Shown one piece after another: positions 27,912 through 37,206 of a stretch of 64,000 bases of DNA. The position numbers were made by a program, and so were the translations under genes. Source of the stretch: DATFVJ01 sp963820395 (lineage in GTDB: Bacteria; Actinomycetota; Actinomycetes; Streptosporangiales; Streptosporangiaceae); NCBI GenBank assembly GCA_963820395.1, contig CAWGAE010000015.1, forward strand, positions 310,001 to 374,000. Direction: 5' to 3'. The notes under the pieces were generated by a model, which saw only the letters and a program-made list of their open reading frames with translations, was not told where the DNA came from and ran no database searches. The stretch's first letter is position 1, and every line of letters begins with the position of its first letter.

Positions 27912-28259
27912 TGCCCTGGGCAGCTACTCGACGTGCTCGGCGAGGATTACATCCGCACGGCCAGGGCCAAGGGCCTGCCCGAGCGGCGGGTGATCTACGT
28001 GCATGCCCTCCGCGCTGCGCTCACCCCGGTGGCTTCTCAGCTCGGTGTGGACGTGGGCCAACTGCTGGCTGGTGTCGTCGTTGTCGAGACGGTGTTCGGC
28101 CTTGGCGGAATCGGCTACGCATCCGTGGAGGTCATTTACACCGACAACCCGCCGGTGATCATCGGGTTCGTCATCATCGCGGCGCTGTTCGTGGTTGTGC
28201 CCAACCTCATCGTCGACCTTTGCTACTCACTGCTCGACCCCCGGGTGCGGATCACATGA
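27912..28259 (+). pseudogene. C-terminal fragment of a DppB/OppB-type ABC permease
   Basis: About 115 codons match the end of a peptide/nickel-type transport permease. The EAA-loop LGEDYIRTARAKGLPERRVIYVHALRAALTP is followed by two transmembrane helices and the usual end LLDPRVRIT. About two thirds of the protein is missing upstream and no transporter genes are nearby, so this is a remnant. The boundary near 27912 is abrupt, but no insertion sequence is visible. Confidence 0.8.
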
Positions 28260-28305
28260 GCCAGTCGCCAGGGCGCGGCCGGGCGCACGGCTCCCGATGT
28301 GCCCG

Positions 28306-28977
28306 CTACCCGGTGGCTACGACCGCACGCAGCATGCCGAGATTGATCTCCGCCAACGAATCCGCAACCACCCGGCCCGCCCGTACCGGGATGGGCACGA
28401 GGCTCGGCACGGCGACCACCGCGCAGCCGGCCGCCTCGCCGGAGGCGACCCCGTTCGGTGAATCCTCGAGCACCACGCAGCGGTGCGGGTGCGCGCCGAG
28501 GAGCTTTGTCGCAAGCAGGTACGGCCCAGGGTCGGGCTTGGCGGCGCTGACGTCCGCCGCGCAGACTGTCGCGCCAAAGGCGATACCAAGCTTTCCGATG
28601 ACCGCATCCATGATTGGACGCTCGGCGGACGTGACCAGCGCGCACGGAATTCCGGCCGCGGCCACTTCAGCGAGCAGCTCGCCGGCTCCGGGCATCATCG
28701 GCGTATCGCCTTCCCTGAGCAGCGCTACCATGCCGTCCACCAGCCAGCTTGCAACGGTGGCCGGCGCGGCGGGAATGGCGGCCCGGGCCAGCATGTAGTC
28801 GACCGCCTTGACGAGCGACCCGCCGATCAGCCGGGCCTGATCCGACCGCCTCCACGATCCGCCGAGCCTGGCCATGATCTCGGTCTCCACCTCGAACCAG
28901 AACGGTTCGGTGTCCACCAGCAAGCCATCCATGTCGAACAGGACGGCTTGGAGCACTGGGTCCTGGCGGGTCGTCAA
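28306..28977 (-). CDS. HAD-superfamily hydrolase, beta-phosphoglucomutase-like
   Basis: A 223-residue phosphatase-like enzyme. FDMDGLL gives D15 (nucleophile) and D17 (general acid). A helical cap follows at about residues 28-90. The ALVTSAER motif II, a lysine in SAAKPDPGPYL and VLEDSPNGV (motif IV) complete the core. The TTG start at 28977 overlaps the metH stop (TTGA), so translation is probably coupled. The phosphorylated substrate cannot be deduced. Confidence 0.85.
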   Translation of the reverse strand: MTTRQDPVLQAVLFDMDGLLVDTEPFWFEVETEIMARLGGSWRRSDQARLIGGSLVKAVDYMLARAAIPAAPATVASWLVDGMVALLREGDTPMMPGAGELLAEVAAAGIPCALVTSAERPIMDAVIGKLGIAFGATVCAADVSAAKPDPGPYLLATKLLGAHPHRCVVLEDSPNGVASGEAAGCAVVAVPSLVPIPVRAGRVVADSLAEINLGMLRAVVATG

Positions 28978-31900
28978 ACGCTGAAGTATTTCGCCTCGGG
29001 ATGGTGCGCCACCAGGGCGTCGGTGGCCTGCTCAGGCACGAGCTGGTATTCCTCGGACAGCGTCACCCCGATCCGGTGCGGCCCGAGCAGCCGCATGACC
29101 TTGGCACGGTCCTCAAGGTTCGGGCAGGCGGGGTAGCCGAACGAGTAACGGCAGCCCCGGTATCCGACCTTGAGAATGCCATCCAGGTCGGGCGGGTCCT
29201 GGTCGGCAATCCCGAGCTCGGACCGCAGCCGTGCGTGCCAGTATTCGGCCAGCGCCTCGGTCAGCTGTACCGACAGCCCATGCAGCTCGAGGTATTCACG
29301 GTAGGAGTTCTTCTCGAACAATTCCGCTGTCGCGACGCTGACCCGCCGACCAACCGTGACGAGCTGGAATGCCACTACATCGGTCTCGCCTGCCCCCGGC
29401 GGCCCCGCTGGCCTGAAGAAGTCGGCCAGGCACAGGTGGCGATCGCGGCGCTGCCGCGGGAAACTGAACCGCTCAAGCTCGCGGCCAATCCGTGGCGGCG
29501 CCCCGGACGGCTGTTCCCCCTCGAGGCCTTCCGCGCCGTCCACGCTCAGCACCACGAGGTCATTGCCCTCGCTGACGCAAGGGAAATAGCCGTAAACCAC
29601 AGCCGCTTCGAGCAGGCCATCTGCCTGCACACGCTCAAGCCACATCCGCAGTCTTGGGCGGCCCTCGGTCTCCACGAGCTCCTCGTAGGACAACATTGGC
29701 GGACCGCCGGAGCCGCCCGGACCGCCGGAACCGGAGTTCGCAGAGCCGCGGCTCGGTTTCAGCCCCCACTGCCCCATGAATGTCGCCCGCTCGTCAAGGA
29801 ACGCCCCGTACGCCGCGAGCGGGATCCCCTTGATGACCCGGGTCCCCCAGAACGGAACCGCCGGTACGGGGTTATCCGTGGCGACATCGGAGCGCGCCTG
29901 CGGCAGCCGTTCTGTATCGGTCTCCTGGAAACGGCGGGCACGGACGCGTCGCTCACGCAGCGGAGGCAGCTGGGCGCCTGCCTCGCCCCGCCTGACCGCC
30001 ATGAACGCGTCCATCAGCCGGAGCCCCTCGAACGCGTCCCTGGCGTAGCGGACCTCGCCATCGAACTGCTCGGCAAGATCCTGCTCGACGTAGGAACGGG
30101 TGAGCGCGGCGCCGCCGAGCAGCACAGGCCAGCGGTGCGCCAGCCCGCGGGTGTTCAGCTCGTGCAAATTCTCCCTCATCACCACGGTCGACTTCACCAG
30201 CAACCCGGACATGCCGATCGCGTCCGCCCGGTGCTCGAGCGCTGCGTCCACGATCGCCGAGACCGGCTGCTTGATGCCGATGTTGACGACGTCGTAGCCG
30301 TTGTTCGAGAGGATGATGTCGACCAGGTTCTTACCGATGTCGTGCACATCGCCCTTCACGGTGGCGAGCACGATCTTGCCCTTGCCATCCTCGTCGGCAC
30401 GGTCCATATGCGGTTCGAGGTAAGCGACCGCAGCCTTCATCACCTCTGCGGACTGCAGCACGAACGGGAGCTGCATCTGCCCGGATCCGAACAGCTCACC
30501 AACGACCTTCATGCCCTCGAGCAGCACGTCGTTGACGATCTCCAGGGCCGGCCGCTGGCCGAGAGCCTCATCCAGATCGGCTTCGAGGCCCTTGCGTTCC
30601 CCATCGATGATCCGGCGCTTCAACCGCTCCCATAGCGGCAGCGCGGCAAGCTCTGCGGCCCGGTCGGCCTGCACGCTCGCCGTGTCGACACCCTCGAAGA
30701 TCTCAAGTAGCCGCTGCAGCGGGTCGTAGCCCGCCCGGCGCCTGTCGTAGACGAGGTCGAGCGCGACCTGCCGCTGCTCGTCGGGTATCCGGGCCATCGG
30801 CAAGATCTTCGAAGCGTGCACGATGGCCGAGTCGAGTCCCGCCTTCGTGCACTCGTGCAGAAAGACGGAGTTGAGCACCGCCCGGGCCGGTGGCTTGAGC
30901 CCAAACGACACGTTCGAGACGCCGAGCGTGGTCTGCACATCCGGGTAGCGGCGTTTGACCTCACGGATCGCCTCGATCGTCTCGATCGCGTCGTGGCGCG
31001 TCTCGTCCTGGCCGGTGGTGATCGGGAAGGTCAGGCAGTCCACGATGATGTCGCTGACCCGCATGCCCCAGTTCCTGGTCAGGTCCTCGATCAGCCGGGT
31101 GGCCACCCGCACCTTCCACTCGGCGGTGCGGGCCTGGCCCTCCTCGTCGATGGTGAGCGCGACCACGGCGGCGCCGTGCTCCATCACCAGCGGCATGATC
31201 CGCGCCATCCGCGACTGCGGGCCGTCACCATCCTCGTAGTTGACCGAGTTGACGACGGCGCGCCCGCCGAGCAACTCCAGGCCCGCCGTGATCACACCTG
31301 GCTCGGTGGAGTCAAGCACGAGGGGCAGCGTCGCCGCGGTCGCGAGCCGCCCGGCGATCTCGCGCATGTCGACGACGCCGTCACGGCCCACGTAGTCGAC
31401 GCACACGTCCAGCAAATGAGCGCCGTCCCTCGTCTGCTGCCTGGCGATCTCCACGCAGTCGTCCAACCTGCCGTCGTTCATCGCATCGCGGAAGGCCTTC
31501 GAGCCGTTGGCGTTGGTGCGCTCGCCGATGGCGAGGAACGAGGTTTCCTGGCGGAACGGCACGTGCTGGTAGAGCGACGACGCCCCGGGCTCCGGGCGCG
31601 GCCGCCTGTGCTTCACTTCGCGGCCGCGCACCCGCGCGATGACCGCAGCCAGGTGCCCGGGTGTGGTGCCGCAGCAGCCGCCTACCAGGCCGACGCCAAA
31701 CTCGGTGGTGAACATGTCGTGGGCCGCGGCCAGTTGATCCGGGGTCAGCGGGTAGCGTGCGCCGTCCGCGGTAAGTTCGGGGAGGCCGGCGTTCGGCTGG
31801 CAGGACAGCCCCACGCGCGCGTGCTGCGAAAGATACCTCAGGTGCTCGCTCATCTCGGATGGCCCGGTGGCGCAGTTGAGGCCGATCATGTCGATGCCGA

Positions 31901-32555
31901 GGGGCTCGAGGGCGGTCAGGGCCGCGCCGATCTCCGAGCCGAGCAGCATCGAACCGGTTGTCTCGATCGTCACCTGGGCGATCAGCGGCACGTCCGCGCC
32001 AGCGTGGGTGATCGCCCGCCGGGCCCCGATGATGGCCGCCTTGGCCTGGAGCAGATCCTGGCAGGTCTCCACGATGAGCGCGTCGGCGCCGCCCACGAGC
32101 AGGCCCTCCGCGCACCGCTGGTAGGTGTCGCGCAGCCGCGCGAACGTTACATGACCGAGGGTCGGCAGCTTGGTGCCCGGCCCGATCGAACCGAGTACCC
32201 AGCGCGGCAGGTCTGGCGTGGCCCCGGTCCAGTGATCGGCTGCTTCGCTGGCGATCTTCGCGCTTGCCTCGGAGAGCTCGAAGATCCGGTCTTCGATGCC
32301 GTACTCGCCGAGGTTCCCGAGGTTGGCACCGAACGAGTTGGTTTCCACGCAATCAACGCCGATCGCGAAGTACGCGTCGTGCACCGCGCGCACCACGTCG
32401 GGCCTTGTCACGTTGAGTATCTCGTTGCAGCCCTCGTGGTCTTCGAAGTCACTGAGGGCGACGTCGTGGGCCTGGAGCATGGTGCCCATTGCCCCATCGG
32501 CTATAACCACGCGCTCCGCAAGCGCGGCACGCAAGGATCCCGATCGGCCGCTCAT
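28974..32555 (-). CDS. metH: Cobalamin-dependent methionine synthase
   Basis: A 1193-residue enzyme that transfers methyl from methyltetrahydrofolate to homocysteine. The homocysteine domain (about 1-320) carries zinc cysteines in GLNCATGP and GGCCGTTP. The pterin-binding domain is at about 340-620. The B12 cap and cobalamin domain (about 650-880) carry the axial GDVHDIGKN histidine. The AdoMet activation domain follows to the end, including GYRGCRYSFGYPACP. A glycine/serine-rich linker interrupts before it (SANSGSGGPGGSGG). The ATG at 32555 is used; TTG or GTG three codons earlier are possible. The 267-bp divergent region to PAC2 shows no recognisable riboswitch. Confidence 0.96.
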   Translation of the reverse strand: MSGRSGSLRAALAERVVIADGAMGTMLQAHDVALSDFEDHEGCNEILNVTRPDVVRAVHDAYFAIGVDCVETNSFGANLGNLGEYGIEDRIFELSEASAKIASEAADHWTGATPDLPRWVLGSIGPGTKLPTLGHVTFARLRDTYQRCAEGLLVGGADALIVETCQDLLQAKAAIIGARRAITHAGADVPLIAQVTIETTGSMLLGSEIGAALTALEPLGIDMIGLNCATGPSEMSEHLRYLSQHARVGLSCQPNAGLPELTADGARYPLTPDQLAAAHDMFTTEFGVGLVGGCCGTTPGHLAAVIARVRGREVKHRRPRPEPGASSLYQHVPFRQETSFLAIGERTNANGSKAFRDAMNDGRLDDCVEIARQQTRDGAHLLDVCVDYVGRDGVVDMREIAGRLATAATLPLVLDSTEPGVITAGLELLGGRAVVNSVNYEDGDGPQSRMARIMPLVMEHGAAVVALTIDEEGQARTAEWKVRVATRLIEDLTRNWGMRVSDIIVDCLTFPITTGQDETRHDAIETIEAIREVKRRYPDVQTTLGVSNVSFGLKPPARAVLNSVFLHECTKAGLDSAIVHASKILPMARIPDEQRQVALDLVYDRRRAGYDPLQRLLEIFEGVDTASVQADRAAELAALPLWERLKRRIIDGERKGLEADLDEALGQRPALEIVNDVLLEGMKVVGELFGSGQMQLPFVLQSAEVMKAAVAYLEPHMDRADEDGKGKIVLATVKGDVHDIGKNLVDIILSNNGYDVVNIGIKQPVSAIVDAALEHRADAIGMSGLLVKSTVVMRENLHELNTRGLAHRWPVLLGGAALTRSYVEQDLAEQFDGEVRYARDAFEGLRLMDAFMAVRRGEAGAQLPPLRERRVRARRFQETDTERLPQARSDVATDNPVPAVPFWGTRVIKGIPLAAYGAFLDERATFMGQWGLKPSRGSANSGSGGPGGSGGPPMLSYEELVETEGRPRLRMWLERVQADGLLEAAVVYGYFPCVSEGNDLVVLSVDGAEGLEGEQPSGAPPRIGRELERFSFPRQRRDRHLCLADFFRPAGPPGAGETDVVAFQLVTVGRRVSVATAELFEKNSYREYLELHGLSVQLTEALAEYWHARLRSELGIADQDPPDLDGILKVGYRGCRYSFGYPACPNLEDRAKVMRLLGPHRIGVTLSEEYQLVPEQATDALVAHHPEAKYFSV

Positions 32556-32832
32556 ATGCACCAACTGTATCTGCCCCCAACTGTCCGCCGACCATGCCGC
32601 AAGTATCCGCTCGCATCAGAGCCTCGCACGTTTGGGGCGGGTCTGTGCCTTCGGCGGCGGGCTCGGGGCCTTCAGGAGGAGCCTCGCTCGCGCAGGTGCT
32701 GGGAAGCGCGGCCACCTGCCACGCCAGCCGGTGACGTGCCGCGGCGACCAGCAGTGAGCACGTAGGCTGGAATCGTTCACGCTGCGAACGGCACCCACGG
32801 CACGTCCGTGACGCGGGATGTGACGCAGGGCC

Positions 32833-33744
32833 GTGACGCTGGGACGTGAAGCACGGCAAGCGCGCGGAGGAGGTGTTCGGGCCATCGAGTTGGAAAACGT
32901 CGATGATCTCACCGCCCCTGTGCTGGTGGCAGCGTTCGAGGGCTGGAACGACGCCGGCGAGGCCGCCTCAGGGGTGATCGAGCATCTCACCACCGCGTGG
33001 GAGCCCGTTCCGATTGGCGCGATCGACCCGGAGGACTTCTACGATTTCCAGGTGACGCGCCCCGTGGTCGAGCTTTCCGGTGGGCGGACCGAGCGCCTGG
33101 TATGGCCGACGACACGGCTCTCGCGGACCAGGCCGGAGGGGATTGACCGCGACATAGTGCTTGTGCATGGGATCGAGCCGAACATGCGCTGGCGCAGGTT
33201 CTGCGCCGAGCTTGTGCAGGGCTTCACCGACCTTGGCGCCGACATGATCGTCCTGCTGGGCGCGCTGCTCGCTGACGCGCCGCACACGCGACCGGTGCCG
33301 ATCTCCGGCTCGGTGTCGCAGTCACGGCTCGCCGCCGAGCTCAACATGGAGCCCGTTGACTACAAGGGCCCGACGGGGATCCTGGGGGTGCTGCAGCATG
33401 CTTGCGGCGAGGCGGGTCTGACAGCGGTCTCGCTGTGGGCATCTGTCCCGCATTACGTAGCCCAGCCACCCAACCCGAAGGCGACGCTCGCGCTGATCCG
33501 TGGCATCGAGGACATCGTGGACATCACTCTCCCACTCGCAGACCTGGCCGAGCAGGCGCGTGCGTGGGAGCGTGGCGTCGATGAACTCGCGCAACAGGAC
33601 ACCGAGGTGGCCGAGTACGTCCGGGCACTCGAGGATCAGCGGGACGCGACGGAACTGCCCGAGGCGAGCGGCGACGCCATCGCCCGCGAATTCGAGCGGT
33701 ACCTGCGGCGCCACGGCAACCCTGGCGACGCAGGCAACCGCTGA
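32833..33744 (+). CDS. PAC2 family protein
   Basis: A protein of about 285-303 residues of the PAC2 (proteasome assembly chaperone 2) fold, corresponding in context to M. tuberculosis Rv2125. LVAAFEGWNDAGEAAS, VLVHGIEPNMRWRRFC, VLLGALLADAPHTRPV and GPTGILGVL are family blocks. Its role near the Pup-proteasome genes is suggestive but unproven. The start is unclear. GTG at 32833 gives a non-homologous leader, while a strong GGAGGAGG at 32866-32873 precedes an ATC codon near 32884, where the homologous region begins. Confidence 0.85.
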   Translation: MTLGREARQARGGGVRAIELENVDDLTAPVLVAAFEGWNDAGEAASGVIEHLTTAWEPVPIGAIDPEDFYDFQVTRPVVELSGGRTERLVWPTTRLSRTRPEGIDRDIVLVHGIEPNMRWRRFCAELVQGFTDLGADMIVLLGALLADAPHTRPVPISGSVSQSRLAAELNMEPVDYKGPTGILGVLQHACGEAGLTAVSLWASVPHYVAQPPNPKATLALIRGIEDIVDITLPLADLAEQARAWERGVDELAQQDTEVAEYVRALEDQRDATELPEASGDAIAREFERYLRRHGNPGDAGNR

Positions 33745-33896
33745 CGGTTCCGCAGTCGCTGCGCCGCAGCGGCGGGGGTTCCGGGGCCGTCGTCTCACCG
33801 GGCCGCCGCTGCGGGCCGCCTGGGCACGGGTGCGCCGCGCACGGGATCTTTGCCCAGCGCTCGGGCCGGGTAACTATCGTATTGTCTCAGGTGTTA

Positions 33897-34910
33897 ATGG
33901 CGAGGTCAGGGGGAGCCTTGCGCGCACTGTGGTGTCACCGCGTGACTCAGGTGTCCTGCAGGGTGAACTCGCAGGCTGCGGAGCTGTGGCACAGCCCGGC
34001 CGGGCGACGCCGCGGATGGCCACGTCACAGGGTGGGCATCGCGGTCTTCGCCCTCTTCGCCGTTCTGATGATCATGCCGGTCGGCGTGACCCCGCTCGCC
34101 AAGTCAGATGTGTGGTCATTCGCCGAACACGCGCATGGCGTCGTCCAGCACCTCAGGGTCCGCGGGCAGGCGGACTCGCAGGGGTATTCCGTGTGGGTGT
34201 GGCGCCCGCCTGGATCGGATTCCGCGCTGATCCCGGTGCTGTATTTCCTCCATGGGAACCCTGGCGGCCCGAGTGACGCCTTCCGCTACGGGCTGGCCGA
34301 GATCCTCGACCAGCGCCTGGAGCAGGGCTATCCGCCGTTCGTTGTGGCGTGCCCCGATGGCAACGGTGATCACCACTGGGACACAGAATGGGCGGACGCG
34401 GCAGACGGGTCGGACATGGTGGAGAGCCGGCTCCTCGACGCCGTGATTCCCGCCGTGGAGGGCACCCAGAGGCGGGACGCGTCACGGCGCGCCATAGCCG
34501 GATTCTCCATGGGCGGTTACGGCGCCATGAACATCGCGTTGCGGCATCCGGCCACGTTTGGCCAGATCGTTTCTATCGCGGGTTACTTCCACGTGGATGA
34601 CCCGGCGGGCATGTTTGCAGGCGGCCGGTCCCTGATGGCTGCCAACAGCCCTGACCTGCATATCGGCATGGCGCGCGGCAAGCGGATCCTGCTTGAAGAG
34701 GACGGGTCGGATGATCTTCCGGTGATCAGGGGACAGGCGGCAGGTTTCGAGGCGCTACTCGACCGGGCGCACATCCCCGCGACGTTGCGCATCACCGCGG
34801 GCCGGCACGACTGGGATTACGCGATCGGCGCACTCGCCGACGCGTTCGGCTTCCTCGCCGTCGGCTGGGATCAGGTCGCGGACGTCTCCCGCTGGATCGG
34901 AGGCCGCTAG
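33897..34910 (+). CDS. Alpha/beta-hydrolase, esterase D-type, membrane-anchored or secreted
   Basis: A roughly 337-residue putative serine esterase. A basic N-terminus is followed by a hydrophobic segment (VGIAVFALFAVLMIMPVGV, about residues 45-65) that looks like a signal anchor. GFSMGGYGAMN supplies the nucleophile Ser; a late Asp and the His in RHDWDYA complete a plausible triad. YFLHGNPGG is the oxyanion region. The ATG at 33897 is taken because AGGTG lies upstream. The stop overlaps that of the convergent SCO1664-like gene within CTAG. Mycolyltransferase-type activity is an alternative. Confidence 0.8.
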   Translation: MARSGGALRALWCHRVTQVSCRVNSQAAELWHSPAGRRRGWPRHRVGIAVFALFAVLMIMPVGVTPLAKSDVWSFAEHAHGVVQHLRVRGQADSQGYSVWVWRPPGSDSALIPVLYFLHGNPGGPSDAFRYGLAEILDQRLEQGYPPFVVACPDGNGDHHWDTEWADAADGSDMVESRLLDAVIPAVEGTQRRDASRRAIAGFSMGGYGAMNIALRHPATFGQIVSIAGYFHVDDPAGMFAGGRSLMAANSPDLHIGMARGKRILLEEDGSDDLPVIRGQAAGFEALLDRAHIPATLRITAGRHDWDYAIGALADAFGFLAVGWDQVADVSRWIGGR

Positions 34911-35674
34911 TACGGAGGCCAGGGGACTGCAGGCCACTCATCCGACGGGTAGGGATGCACGCGGTGCTTGAGCAAGGAGTCAACCCGGCCCGTAGCCGCG
35001 CGGATCTCAGCGGGAGACAGCCGCTGGCCGAGTTCGGCGGCAAGCTCGCCGCCGTCGAGGGCGGCACGAAGACGGTGCAGCGCCTCGACCGCCCTGTCCG
35101 GCAGCGGCCGTCCGCGCCACTGCCAAAGCACCGTGCGGAGCTTGTACTCCTCGGAGAAGCACACGCCGTGATCGCAGCCGTAAAGGTGCCCGTGGGCGGT
35201 TGGCAGCAGATGGCCGATCTTCCTATCGGCGTTGTTTACCACAGCGTCGAAGACAGCCATGTCCCGCAGCTGCGCATGGTCGGTGCTCCGCGCGAGGGCA
35301 ACCAGGTCGACCGTGGTGTCCGCATCGATCCACAGCTGGCACATGCCGGGGCCGAAGGGACCGTCGCGGTACACCGTCGGCGGCACCACCTGCCACCTGG
35401 CGGCCTCGGATATCAGATAAGCGGCGACTTCACGGCCTGCCAGGGATCCGCGCGGGAAGTCCCACAACGGCCGCTCGCCTGATATCGGCTTGTAGACACA
35501 CGCCGCGCTGGCGTCGCCCCGGCGGATCCGGCAGTAAAGCGTCGCGTTCGACGCCTCGAAAAGCTGGCCTTCGACCTCGATGGGACCGTTCATCAGCAGG
35601 TCCAGAACGGCTTCGCGGTCGGCGGCCACGCGGTCCTGCCGCCGACGCGCACGATCAGACGGCGGCTCCCGCAT
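34907..35674 (-). CDS. SCO1664-family (phosphatidylinositol 3/4-kinase-like) protein
   Basis: A 255-residue protein of the actinobacterial SCO1664 family, annotated in databases as PI3/4-kinase-like. YKPISGERPLWDFPRG, a kinase-like lysine region, FDAVVNNADRKIGHLL (NADRK) and GCDHGVCF (catalytic/metal-like) are evident. Activity is not established. The ATG at 35674 is chosen because upstream residues look non-coding. It is the third gene of a phosphomutase, DUF3090, SCO1664-like series on the minus strand, 77 bp after DUF3090. Confidence 0.85.
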   Translation of the reverse strand: MREPPSDRARRRQDRVAADREAVLDLLMNGPIEVEGQLFEASNATLYCRIRRGDASAACVYKPISGERPLWDFPRGSLAGREVAAYLISEAARWQVVPPTVYRDGPFGPGMCQLWIDADTTVDLVALARSTDHAQLRDMAVFDAVVNNADRKIGHLLPTAHGHLYGCDHGVCFSEEYKLRTVLWQWRGRPLPDRAVEALHRLRAALDGGELAAELGQRLSPAEIRAATGRVDSLLKHRVHPYPSDEWPAVPWPPY

Positions 35675-35751
35675 GCCCTGATTCTGACGCCTCAGGTGCT
35701 GGGCCGCGAGCCGGGCCTTTGCACCCGGCCGGTTGCCGCTCCTCGGCATCG

Positions 35752-36315
35752 TTACGCCACCGGGCCCGGGCGGTGGCCATTCTGCCGTGGGCAGACGTGC
35801 CCCTCCGCGTCCAGCGGCAGGCCACACAGCGGGCAAGGCGGCCGTCCCGCCGCAACGATCTGCAGTGCCCGCTGTGCAAACGCACGGGCCATCGCTGGCG
35901 TTATCCGCACCCGGAGCACACCGGGACCGTCCGCCGCGATGTCGTCGGCAAGCGGCTCCACCGGCTCGTCCGACTCCTCTTGCGCCTCGATCACGATACG
36001 CTCGTCGTCCGCGTCCCAGGCAAGCGCGATGGACCCCACCCTGAACTCCTCCATCAGGGGCAGTTCGAGCGGTGCGTCATCCTGCAATTCCGCGGGCGCG
36101 ACCGCGGGCACGGTCGCCGATCCTCCAGACCGGCGCAGCACCTCGTCGAGCAACTCGTCGAGCCGCTCGGCGAGCAGGCCGACCTGCTGCTTCTCCAAGG
36201 TCACGCTCGTGACCCTGCCAGTGCCGCTTGCCTGCAGGTAGAACGTCCGCTCGCCCGGCTGGCCGACGGTGCCTGCCACGAATCTCGCGGGCGGGTCGTA
36301 GATGTAGACAGGCAT
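35752..36315 (-). CDS. DUF3090 family protein with C-terminal zinc-ribbon-like motif
   Basis: A 187-residue protein of unknown function. VYIYDPPARFVAGTVGQPGERTFYLQA and EEFRVGSIALAWD are characteristic of DUF3090. The C-terminus CPLCGLPLDAEGHVCP could bind zinc. The ATG at 36315 is four bases after the phosphomutase stop, so translation may be coupled. The fixed order with the SCO1664-like gene suggests a joint function. Confidence 0.9.
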   Translation of the reverse strand: MPVYIYDPPARFVAGTVGQPGERTFYLQASGTGRVTSVTLEKQQVGLLAERLDELLDEVLRRSGGSATVPAVAPAELQDDAPLELPLMEEFRVGSIALAWDADDERIVIEAQEESDEPVEPLADDIAADGPGVLRVRITPAMARAFAQRALQIVAAGRPPCPLCGLPLDAEGHVCPRQNGHRPGPVA

Positions 36316-36319
36316 ATCT

Positions 36320-37135
36320 CTATCCTTGCGCTTCCGCTGGCTTGTGCCCAACGCGGTGGCTGGCGGGATCCGGCGCGCCCACGCTCACGCCGGGGTCCGG
36401 GCCAGCGCCGGCGTGTGCGCCGTCCGCAGCCGCGCCCGCGCCGCCGCCGACCGCGGCATCGCTGCCCGCGCGGCCTGCACCGCGCGCCGCCTTGGTGAGA
36501 CCAGCCACATCCCCTCCGGTGTCGTTCAGGCGGAGAAGGAACGGCCGCAGCTCGGTGTACCTGATGATGGTCAGCGAGCAGGGATCGATCTGGATCCGCT
36601 GGAAGAGGTCGAGGTGAACTCCCAGGCTATCGGCAACAATGGCCTTGATCACGTCTCCATGCGAGCAGATGACATAACACGCGTCGCGGCCCAGTTTCGC
36701 GTTCCACGCCCGCACCGCGCCGACCGCACGGTATTGCATGTCGGGCAGGGCCTCACCGTCGGGGCCGGGGAACCGCGCACCACTCGGGTGCGCCTGCACA
36801 ACACGCCAGAGCGGATCCTTGGCGAGTTTCTTCAGCCGCTTGCCCGTCCAGTCACCGTAGTGGCACTCCCCCACCCGGTCATCGATATGCACGGCCAATT
36901 CCCCCTGGCCGTCACGCGCCGCGCCGGGCGCCGCCGCAATTGCCGCCGCAGTCTGCCTGCAGCGTTCGAGCGGGCTTGTCACGATCGCATCGAGTGACAC
37001 GGGCGCCAGCCGCGCGCCGAGCGCCTCCGCCTGCGCCCTGCCCTTGCCATCGAGATCCACGCCAGGTGTCCAACCCGCGAGCACCGCTCCGGTGAGCGCG
37101 GTCAGACCGTGTCGCACCAGGAGAACCGTCGTCAC
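36320..37135 (-). CDS. Histidine phosphatase (MSMEG_4193-type phosphomutase family)
   Basis: A 271-residue histidine phosphatase/phosphoglycerate-mutase-like enzyme. R8-H9-G10 is the phospho-His motif; SPLERCRQTA, ECHYGDWTGK and ICSHGDVIKA give the other catalytic residues. After about residue 215 the tail is Gly/Ala-rich and low in complexity. The first gene of the DUF3090/SCO1664-like series. The substrate is unknown. Confidence 0.88.
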   Translation of the reverse strand: MTTVLLVRHGLTALTGAVLAGWTPGVDLDGKGRAQAEALGARLAPVSLDAIVTSPLERCRQTAAAIAAAPGAARDGQGELAVHIDDRVGECHYGDWTGKRLKKLAKDPLWRVVQAHPSGARFPGPDGEALPDMQYRAVGAVRAWNAKLGRDACYVICSHGDVIKAIVADSLGVHLDLFQRIQIDPCSLTIIRYTELRPFLLRLNDTGGDVAGLTKAARGAGRAGSDAAVGGGAGAAADGAHAGAGPDPGVSVGAPDPASHRVGHKPAEAQG

Positions 37136-37206
37136 ATTCCAGACTCTAGTGCCGCGTGCTGGCGATGCCGCCGCGGGCGGCGGCGCCGAAGCGTTAACCT
37201 CCGGTC

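Noticed and set aside
29001..32765. 544- and 649-codon plus-strand frames opposite metH
   Set aside because: Antisense shadows of metH without domains or ribosome-binding sites.
32556..32832. Cobalamin or SAM riboswitch upstream of metH
   Set aside because: No recognisable B12-box or SAM-aptamer core was found in the divergent region.
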